Positions 13,678 through 20,074 of a DNA stretch of 64,000 nucleotides are shown piece after piece (the first letter of the stretch is position 1; each line of letters opens with the position of its first letter). This DNA comes from DATEOR01 sp036279015 (GTDB taxonomy: Bacteria > Actinomycetota > Thermoleophilia > Gaiellales > Gaiellaceae): NCBI GenBank assembly GCA_036279015.1, contig DASUJY010000006.1, positions 42,281 through 106,280 of the forward strand, given 5' to 3'. Under the pieces are notes generated by a model. That model was given only the letters and a program-made list of their open reading frames with translations. It was not told the origin of the DNA and made no database searches. A program made the translations under genes and the position numbers.

Positions 13678-14949
13678 GTGCGTGTCCTGATCCTGGGAGG
13701 AGACGGTTTTTGCGGATGGCCTACGTCTCTTCATCTCTCGCAGCGCGGGCACGACGTAGCGATCGTCGACAATTTCGCCCGCAGGAATGCCGACATCGAG
13801 CTCGAGGCCTCCTCGTTGACGCCGATCGAGACGCTCGGTACGAGGCTGGCCACCTGGCGTGAGCTCACCGGCCGCGAGATCGAGTTCCACCGGCTGAACG
13901 TCGCCGAGGACTACCGCGACCTTCTCGACCTTCTCTCGGCGCTTCGCCCGGACGCGGTCGTCCACTTCGCCGAGCAGCGCGCCGCGCCCTACTCGATGAA
14001 GAGCTCGTGGCACAAGCGGTACACGGTCAACAACAACCTGAACGCGACGAACAACCTCCTGGCCGCGATCGTCGAGTCGGGGCTCGACGTGCACGTCGTT
14101 CACCTGGGGACGATGGGCGTCTACGGATACGGCACCGCGGGCGTGAAGATCCCGGAGGGCTACCTCCGCGTGCAGATCGAGAGCGACGAGGGGACCTTCG
14201 TCGAGCAGGAGATCCTCTACCCGCCGAACCCGGGCAGCATCTACCATATGACGAAGACGCAGGACCAGCTGCTCTTCGCCTACTACAACAAGAACGACGA
14301 GGTTCGCGTCACCGACCTGCACCAGGGAATCGTCTGGGGAACGCAGACCGAAGAGACGCGGCTGGACGAGCGACTCGTCAACCGTTTCGACTACGACGGC
14401 GACTACGGGACCGTCCTCAACCGCTTCGTCATGCAGGCGGCGATCGGCTACCCGCTGACCGTGCACGGCACGGGCGGCCAGACGCGTGCGTTCATCCATC
14501 TCCAGGACAGCGTCCGCTGCATCCAGCTCGCCGTCGAGAACCCGCCGCAGGCAGGTGAGCGGGTGCGGATCTTCAACCAGATGACCGAGACGCACCGCCT
14601 CATCGACCTGGCGGAGCTCGTGTCGCGCCTGACCGGCGCGTCGATCGACTTCGTTGAGAATCCTCGCAACGAGGCTGCGGACAACGACCTTTTCGTCGAG
14701 AACCGGCAGCTCCTCGACCTGGGGCTCGTTCCGATCACGCTCGAAGACGGCTTGCTGACCGAGGTGGCGGAGATCGCGCAGAAGTACGCGCACCGGTGCG
14801 ACCGCACCAAGATTCCCTGCCGGTCGTACTGGCGGCCTCGCCGCGCTCCAGCGGCCGAAGGCGCCGAGCAGGCGGTCGCGAGCTCCGACGGGCATGCCGA
14901 CAACGACGCGGCAGCGGTCGAGGATCTCGACCGACCGGCCGTCCGCTAG
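13678..14949 (+). CDS. Divergent UDP-sulfoquinovose synthase-like SDR protein (SQD1 paralogue)
   Basis: An extended SDR enzyme of 423 residues. It resembles SQD1/SqdB/Agl3, which combine UDP-glucose and sulfite into UDP-sulfoquinovose. Shared features are MRVLILGGDGFCGWPT at the NAD site, SLTPIETLGTRLATW, VVHFAEQRAAPYSM, and the triad Thr145 (LGTMG), Tyr189 and Lys193 (YHMTK). LNRFVMQAAIGYPLTVHGTGGQTRAF also matches. The loop that reads EYGTPNIDIEEG in true SQD1 is VYGYGTAGVKIPEG here, and the DTLPFPK segment is replaced by a longer QEILYPPNPGS. The C-terminus has about 50 extra polar residues. Sulfite use is likely but may differ in acceptor. The start is the GTG with GGAGG five bases upstream. 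It lies immediately downstream of the sulfite-making operon. Confidence 0.85.
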   Translation: MRVLILGGDGFCGWPTSLHLSQRGHDVAIVDNFARRNADIELEASSLTPIETLGTRLATWRELTGREIEFHRLNVAEDYRDLLDLLSALRPDAVVHFAEQRAAPYSMKSSWHKRYTVNNNLNATNNLLAAIVESGLDVHVVHLGTMGVYGYGTAGVKIPEGYLRVQIESDEGTFVEQEILYPPNPGSIYHMTKTQDQLLFAYYNKNDEVRVTDLHQGIVWGTQTEETRLDERLVNRFDYDGDYGTVLNRFVMQAAIGYPLTVHGTGGQTRAFIHLQDSVRCIQLAVENPPQAGERVRIFNQMTETHRLIDLAELVSRLTGASIDFVENPRNEAADNDLFVENRQLLDLGLVPITLEDGLLTEVAEIAQKYAHRCDRTKIPCRSYWRPRRAPAAEGAEQAVASSDGHADNDAAAVEDLDRPAVR

Positions 14950-14954
14950 AGCAA

Positions 14955-15884
14955 ATTCCGGCTCGGATCCTCGTCACCGGCGGCTGCGGCTTCATCGGTG
15001 CCAACCTGGTGCCGAGGCTCCTCGAGCGCGGGGCCACGGTGCGCGTGCTCGACAATCTCAGTCGCGGAAGCCGGGACCACCTCGCCGGCCTCGACGTCGA
15101 GCTCGTCGAGGGCGACATTCGCGACGCCGACGTCGTCCCCCGCGCGCTCGACGGGTTCGACTCCGTCGTCCACCTGGCCGCGTCCGGGTCCGTCGTCGAG
15201 TCGCTGGAGGACCCGTTCGAGAACTTCGACGTCAACGCGCGCGGGACGCTCGTCCTCCTGCGCGCCTGTGCGGCGGACGGAGTCGAGAAGTTCGTCTTCG
15301 CGTCCACGGGGGGCGCCCTCATGGGGAACACGCCCCCGCCGGTCGACGAGACGACGCTTCCCTGGCCTATCTCCCCGTACGGGGCGAGCAAGCTCTGCGG
15401 CGAGGCCTACTGCCATGCCTTCGCAGGATCGTTCGGCCTCTCGGCCGTGGCCCTCCGGTTCGCCAACGCGTACGGCCCGGTCTCCGCTCACAAGAAGGGC
15501 GCCGTGACGACGTTCATCAAACGCGCGCTCCGTGGGGAGCCGCTCGGCATCTACGGCGACGGCACCGCGACGCGGGACTTCCTCTACGTCGACGACCTCT
15601 GCGACGGGATCTCCGCCGCGGTCGACGCGCCGGTCGAGGACGACGTCGTCCACCTCGCCTCGGGCGAGGAGACGTCGATCGAGGAGCTTGCCCGGCTCGT
15701 CCTCGAGCTAACGGGCGCCACCGACGTCCCCATCCGCTACGAACACCGCCGGCGCGGAGAGGTCGAGCGGACGTTTGCGACGCCGAAGCGGGCAGCTGAG
15801 CTGCTCGGGTTCGCTCCCAGCCACTCACTCCGCAGCGGGATGCAGAAGACCGTCGAGTGGTTCCGCGCGCACGCGGGCGGTTAA
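14955..15884 (+). CDS. NAD-dependent sugar epimerase/dehydratase (extended SDR)
   Basis: About 309 residues of a UDP-glucose 4-epimerase-like SDR: RILVTGGCGFIGANL at the N-terminus, HLAASGSVVESLEDP near 77, and FASTGGAL near 115. The catalytic YGASK is near 140, followed by ALRFANAYGPVSAHKKGAVTTFI and GDGTATRDFLYVDDL. It probably interconverts nucleotide sugars for the glycan locus. The start is a puzzle: no ATG, GTG or TTG lies close to the Rossmann motif. The best-placed candidate is an ATT five bases after the stop of the SQD1 paralogue. The alternative is an ATG at 14796, inside the upstream gene, giving a basic 53-residue extension. Translation probably depends on reinitiation from the upstream gene. 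Confidence 0.8.
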   Translation: MPARILVTGGCGFIGANLVPRLLERGATVRVLDNLSRGSRDHLAGLDVELVEGDIRDADVVPRALDGFDSVVHLAASGSVVESLEDPFENFDVNARGTLVLLRACAADGVEKFVFASTGGALMGNTPPPVDETTLPWPISPYGASKLCGEAYCHAFAGSFGLSAVALRFANAYGPVSAHKKGAVTTFIKRALRGEPLGIYGDGTATRDFLYVDDLCDGISAAVDAPVEDDVVHLASGEETSIEELARLVLELTGATDVPIRYEHRRRGEVERTFATPKRAAELLGFAPSHSLRSGMQKTVEWFRAHAGG

Positions 15885-15889
15885 CCGCC
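15876..15889. repeat. Perfect palindrome across the epimerase stop codon
   Basis: GGCGGTTAACCGCC is a perfect 14-base palindrome covering the TAA stop and lying between two convergent genes. With only a TTAA centre and no U-tract, it is at best a weak bidirectional terminator. Confidence 0.3.
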
Positions 15890-15909
15890 TGTCTGCGGGC
15901 GGCGGCGGG

Positions 15910-16605
15910 TCAGTACCCGTAGAGCTCGAAGTCGGTCGCGTAGATCTCGCGCACCTTGTCCAGCAGCCCTGGGCGGCCGTCGAAGAGGCTGCCGTCTCGC
16001 TTGGTCCTGTTCCGGATCGGGACCGGTGCATCCGGTAGCCCCGTCGCCTCACGCACCCGCGCCAGGTCGGCATCGAACGTCTCCAGCCGGCCGACGAGGT
16101 CGTACTCGATGAGCGGGTGCATCAAGTTGAAATGCTGCGGCCGCCAGTGCGGGTCCATCCGGATCGGCTCCTCGGCCTCGAGCGCAGCGACGAACTGGTC
16201 GAACGTCAGTTCCTGGTCATGATCCTTGGGCAGTCCGAGGACCCGCCGAATCTTCCTCCGCCACCGGTCGTTCTCTTGCCGCACGATCTTGTCGAGATAG
16301 GTGGACTCGACGCGGGGGATCGGATGCCGGACGAAGGTGAATCGGAATGCCTCACCGGACAGCATCCCGGTCACCGCGTTCCAGCCGAGGTCTTCGGGCC
16401 GGGGAAGTGCGTGGTGTCGGTGAATGTTGCGAACGGTGAAGTCGTAATCATGGGTGTGGATGCGGTGCAGCCACAGCAGGATGGACGACGTCCCCCCCTT
16501 CGCGTTCTTGACGTAGATGCAGCCGTATTCCGGCAGCGGCATCAGGCGCGCGGCGACGTTGCCGCGCGGGAAGTAGCCCTCAAGTGCCTCGCGAGTGACT
16601 TCCAC
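15910..16605 (-). CDS. Sulfotransferase family 2-like (carbohydrate sulfotransferase-like)
   Basis: A 231-residue probable PAPS-dependent sulfotransferase. YGCIYVKNAKGGTSSI near 28-43 is the 5'-phosphosulfate-binding loop. FTFVRHPIPRVESTYLDK near 89-106 holds the Arg/Ser region binding the 3'-phosphate, and DPHWRPQ near 150 is typical of animal-type carbohydrate sulfotransferases (family 2). No signal peptide is visible, so it would act in the cytoplasm on a nucleotide- or lipid-linked glycan. It is convergent with the epimerase and divergent from the FkbM methyltransferase. Codon usage here and over the next 8 kb looks less GC-extreme than in the sulfate operon. PAPS could come from CysC at 11.4 kb. 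Confidence 0.82.
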   Translation of the reverse strand: MEVTREALEGYFPRGNVAARLMPLPEYGCIYVKNAKGGTSSILLWLHRIHTHDYDFTVRNIHRHHALPRPEDLGWNAVTGMLSGEAFRFTFVRHPIPRVESTYLDKIVRQENDRWRRKIRRVLGLPKDHDQELTFDQFVAALEAEEPIRMDPHWRPQHFNLMHPLIEYDLVGRLETFDADLARVREATGLPDAPVPIRNRTKRDGSLFDGRPGLLDKVREIYATDFELYGY

Positions 16606-16643
16606 CGGCGATTACCCTAACGTTGGTTCGACCGCGGGGCTTC

Positions 16644-17405
16644 ATGGACGTCGAGAACTGGCAGGCAGCACAGTTCCAGGGGGGCTCCGACGCAAACTGG
16701 AGGACCGTGTACAGGCTGAGCTACTCGCAGTTCGGTGAGGACATCACTGCGGCCAATCTGCTCCGCAACGTAGACGTCGGTTTCTACGTCGACATCGGAG
16801 CGCATCACCCGTTGCGGCACTCCAACACTGCCCTCTTCCACATTCAGGGCTGGCAAGGCATCAACGTCGAGCCGATGCGTCGCGGCATCCGCCTGTTCGA
16901 ACGACACCGCCCGCAGGCGATCAACCTGCACGCTGCTATCCACAACGAGGCAGAGTCGGTCACCCTGTACAAGTTTCGGAAGGGACTCGTCAACACGATC
17001 ATCGAGGGGCGCGCCGAAGAGCTGAGCGCGAGCAAGGAGAGCGAAGGCCAAGAGGTGGTCAACGCGCTGAGCCTGAACGACCTCTTCGAACGACATGTCC
17101 CGCATGGCGTCAGAGTCAACTACCTAACCGTCGACGTCGAGGGGTACGACAGCGAGGCAATCGTCGCATTCGACCTGGACAAGTACCACCCGGACGTCGT
17201 GTGCGTCGAGATCCACCGCCCCGACATGATGGCGCTCGGCGAGAACTCGGTCGTGAAGCACATGTTCGCTCACGGCTACCAGCTGTACGCGATCAACGTG
17301 TTCTCCTTCACGTTCGCGAGTGTTCGAGCCGCGAAGGAGCACCTCCGCGTCCCGCGGGTGGGACGGCTCCACGAAGTTACGATGCGGGGCGCTCGAGGGT
17401 CCTGA
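16644..17405 (+). CDS. FkbM-family methyltransferase
   Basis: A 253-residue SAM-dependent O-methyltransferase of the FkbM group, which commonly methylates sugar hydroxyls. Recognisable parts are YSQFGEDITAANLL near 27-40, the SAM motif GFYVDIGAHHPLRHSNT near 48-64, and GWQGINVEPM near 74. VNYLTVDVEGYDSEAI near 160 and VVCVEIHRP near 185 complete the pattern. I chose the ATG at 16644 (MDVENW); a TTG at 16623 is also in frame. It diverges from the sulfotransferase, separated by a short AT-richer gap. Its role would be capping or decorating the glycan made by the adjoining glycosyltransferases. Confidence 0.88.
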   Translation: MDVENWQAAQFQGGSDANWRTVYRLSYSQFGEDITAANLLRNVDVGFYVDIGAHHPLRHSNTALFHIQGWQGINVEPMRRGIRLFERHRPQAINLHAAIHNEAESVTLYKFRKGLVNTIIEGRAEELSASKESEGQEVVNALSLNDLFERHVPHGVRVNYLTVDVEGYDSEAIVAFDLDKYHPDVVCVEIHRPDMMALGENSVVKHMFAHGYQLYAINVFSFTFASVRAAKEHLRVPRVGRLHEVTMRGARGS

Positions 17406-17422
17406 GGACACGAGGTTGCCGC

Positions 17423-18169
17423 TCACGGGCCGGCAAGGTCGCGAACCCGGTCGATCGCCATCTCCGGGAGCGATCGGACGATCGACTTGCGGGTGTTGCT
17501 TTCGACGACGAGCGAGAAGTCACGCCGTCGTTTGAAGATGATCGTGTCCTGCACGACGACGTGACGCCACCCCCGCGACAGAGTTTCGATCGCGAATTGC
17601 CAGTCCTGGTACGACAGGCCGTTGGGGATGTCCCGGTGAACGTACGGCACGGCCAGGTGCGCCTCGCGCGGGGACATGCACAACGAGTCGTAGCAGTTGC
17701 GCACGTACAGCATGTACGGGCTAAATAGGGGTGACGCGGAGTCGACGTTCACTCGGATGGCCGTCTTCGCGTCGAAGAGGACGTTGAGCTCCGGGTGGGC
17801 GATTGCGGGCTCTTCCCGCCCCGCTGCAGCGTCGAGGACCGCGATCCCCTCGGCCAGCCAGTTCTCGCTGAAGAGGTCATCCGCGTCGAGGAAGGCGATG
17901 TAGCGCCCCTTCGTCTGCGGGACGATCGCGTTGCGGACGCGGCCGAGGTCGCCCTCGTGCATCTCCCAACGCTCCCAGTGGTCGAACCGCGGCTGGTGGA
18001 AGTAGTCACTGGTTGCCGGGGTCGCGTTGTCCAACGCGACGATGGTCTCGACGGTGTAGTCGCGGCCCCGGGCCTCGGCCACCGCAAGGTCTGCAGACTG
18101 CATCGTCGGACCGCACAGCACGGTCTCGTCGTGCGCGGTCACGACCACGGTGAGGTCGATGTCGCTCAT
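17423..18169 (-). CDS. Family 2 glycosyltransferase
   Basis: A 248-residue inverting GT-A enzyme. LTVVVTAHDE begins the fold near residue 6. GRVRNAIVPQTKGRYIAFLDADDLFSEN near 75-102 carries the DxD metal motif (DADD) within the NxGxxxAxG-like region. A later aromatic segment (GLSYQDWQFAIETL) may bind the acceptor. It has no membrane segment. The start overlaps the end of the upstream GT4 gene by four bases, so it is the last gene of a minus-strand operon running from 23.9 kb to 17.4 kb (sulfotransferase, dual glycosyltransferase, GT4, GT2). Donor and acceptor are unknown. Confidence 0.88.
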   Translation of the reverse strand: MSDIDLTVVVTAHDETVLCGPTMQSADLAVAEARGRDYTVETIVALDNATPATSDYFHQPRFDHWERWEMHEGDLGRVRNAIVPQTKGRYIAFLDADDLFSENWLAEGIAVLDAAAGREEPAIAHPELNVLFDAKTAIRVNVDSASPLFSPYMLYVRNCYDSLCMSPREAHLAVPYVHRDIPNGLSYQDWQFAIETLSRGWRHVVVQDTIIFKRRRDFSLVVESNTRKSIVRSLPEMAIDRVRDLAGP

Positions 18170-20046
18170 GCCTTGCCCTCACCCTCGACGAGCAGCAAGC
18201 CGGTTACTTCCTCGGCGAACGCGGCCTCGGAGCGCTCACGCAGCAGGCGCTCGCGCAACGCAAGGGCCCGCCGTCGCGCGCCCGCCGTGTCCGCGAGCAC
18301 CTCTCGGATGGCCTTGACGAACTCCTCGGCGTTGCCGATCTCGGCCACCGGCCATGCGTCCGCCTCGCTCAGAACCTCTCCGGTCCCGCCGACGAGTCTG
18401 CCGACGATGGGGACGCCGGTCATGGCCACGTCGAGCAGGATCGTCGGCACGCCGTCCCAGGCAGACGTGTAGAGCCACACGTCTGCTTCGCCGAGCTCCA
18501 GGTCTGTGAAGGCGGCGTAGCCGCCTTCGATCCTCACGTTCTCGGGCAGATGCTTGAGCCTTCGACGCTGCAGGATCTGCTCGCCCCACAGCCGGAATTC
18601 GACCTCCGGCATGAGCCTGGCGATCTGAAGGACGAGGTCGATCCCCTCTTTCCGCCCGCCTGACCGCGCGGCCCAGAAGACAGTTGGCCGATCCGAGGAG
18701 CGCGACGAGACATCGGGGGACGCCAGCGGCAGGGTCGGGTCGACCGGGGCGTGGAAGATCCGGATCTTTTCGCGCGAGCCGGGGTCCAGCTGGTAGATGT
18801 CATCGAGCCACTGGGCGAGACGCTCGCTGTCGGTGATGATGTTGGTGACCTGGTCGAACAGCCGGTAGAACTGGATGCTCGGCCAGCCGTACCAGTCCCC
18901 GATCTCGGTCGATTCGTTGCCGAAGAAGATCGGGAACAGACGCTCGGTTGCCGCAAGGGCACTGCCGTACGTACGCATCGCGCGATGGAACGTGCCGGAA
19001 TCGATGTTCACGATCGATTCGGCGTGGAAGGACCGCACGAGCATCACCAGGGTGTGCTCCTGCCACGCCGCCTCCATGTCGGCGACCTGCGCGGCGAAGT
19101 CGACCCCGCGCACCCCAGCGGGAAAGCGGCCGGCCGGCGGGACGCCGCCACCGTCGGTGTAGATGACGACGATCTCTTCCGCCGCGATCTGGCTTGCGAG
19201 GGCATGCGCGATCTGCGCTTCCATGCGCCGGTCGCCGCCCGAGCGGGCGCTGTCCACTACCAGCAGCACCCGAGCGCGACGGAACCTGGCTTCAGCGTGG
19301 GAGGCATGCAGCGCCGCCATCTGCCTCACCGTGATCGCGGTAGTCATGGGAACGAGGGAAGGCCGGGAGCACTCCGGCCACGCGCCGGCGACGAGAGGAT
19401 CGATCTCGGCGGCTCGGGCGAACATCTCGCCCAGCTTTCCGGTGCGAAGCCGCCGTTGCAGGTCTGTCCGCCTCTCGACCAGCGCATCGACCAGCTCGTC
19501 CGGCGCGAGATCCAGGACGTTCGCCATCCTCTCGATCTCCGGAGCCGGATCGGCGATCTCGCCCGCACCTCTACCGTGCTTGAGCCACGCGAGGTAGGGG
19601 TGCTCGCCACTCTCCCGCCTCTCCGGATAGCGCGCGAGATACGCGGCCATGGAGAAGTTGATGTCAGGGTTGTTGAGGGCCTCGACTCCGTTCCGTAGGT
19701 AGACGCCGACGGGATCGTTGGAGGTGACCCTGCTCTTCAGCAAGGCCTGAAGCACGAAATTGACGTGGTCGAAGTTGTCGCGCAGAAGGTCGTAGTCCGG
19801 ATTGACGCCGAGCGGCTTCTGGCGCCGCTTGAGCTCGGCGACGAACTCGTCCAGGTCGGGACCGAGGTTCGTCCGCTCGACGACGACCTCCGGCGGCGGA
19901 TTGCCGGGCTTCCGCCTCGCCCCATCCGCCCGCTTCGCCATGTGCACCGCGCGGGAGGCGGCCCGGCGTACAGTCCGGGATCCGCCGGAACGCTTCAACA
20001 GACGCCTCAGCGAGGCCCGAGTGGACTCGTTCGTCGGCCTGTTCAC
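18166..20046 (-). CDS. Family 4-type glycosyltransferase with a long N-terminal extension
   Basis: A 626-residue protein. The C-terminal 350 residues form a GT-B fold with a GT4 signature. It includes RVLLVVDSARSGGDRRMEAQIAHAL near 255-280, PTVFWAARSGGRKEGIDLVLQIARL near 430-455 and EADVWLYTSAWDGVPTILLDVAMTGVPIVG near 505-535 (the DGVPTILLDVAM part is the usual E-x7-E region, here lacking its first Glu). The first 240 residues are helical and contain a motif seen in rhamnan and O-chain enzymes (PDINFSMAAYLARYPERRESGEHPYLAWLKHG). The basic N-terminus may contact the membrane. It overlaps GT2 downstream by four bases and starts 28 bases after the dual glycosyltransferase. Confidence 0.85.
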   Translation of the reverse strand: MNRPTNESTRASLRRLLKRSGGSRTVRRAASRAVHMAKRADGARRKPGNPPPEVVVERTNLGPDLDEFVAELKRRQKPLGVNPDYDLLRDNFDHVNFVLQALLKSRVTSNDPVGVYLRNGVEALNNPDINFSMAAYLARYPERRESGEHPYLAWLKHGRGAGEIADPAPEIERMANVLDLAPDELVDALVERRTDLQRRLRTGKLGEMFARAAEIDPLVAGAWPECSRPSLVPMTTAITVRQMAALHASHAEARFRRARVLLVVDSARSGGDRRMEAQIAHALASQIAAEEIVVIYTDGGGVPPAGRFPAGVRGVDFAAQVADMEAAWQEHTLVMLVRSFHAESIVNIDSGTFHRAMRTYGSALAATERLFPIFFGNESTEIGDWYGWPSIQFYRLFDQVTNIITDSERLAQWLDDIYQLDPGSREKIRIFHAPVDPTLPLASPDVSSRSSDRPTVFWAARSGGRKEGIDLVLQIARLMPEVEFRLWGEQILQRRRLKHLPENVRIEGGYAAFTDLELGEADVWLYTSAWDGVPTILLDVAMTGVPIVGRLVGGTGEVLSEADAWPVAEIGNAEEFVKAIREVLADTAGARRRALALRERLLRERSEAAFAEEVTGLLLVEGEGKA

Positions 20047-20074
20047 CGACGCCTCTTTGTGATCAGGACGTTGG

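Noticed and set aside
15876..15889. Rho-independent terminator at the 15.9-kb convergent junction
   Set aside because: The palindrome has almost no loop and no U-tract, so it is listed only as a palindrome.
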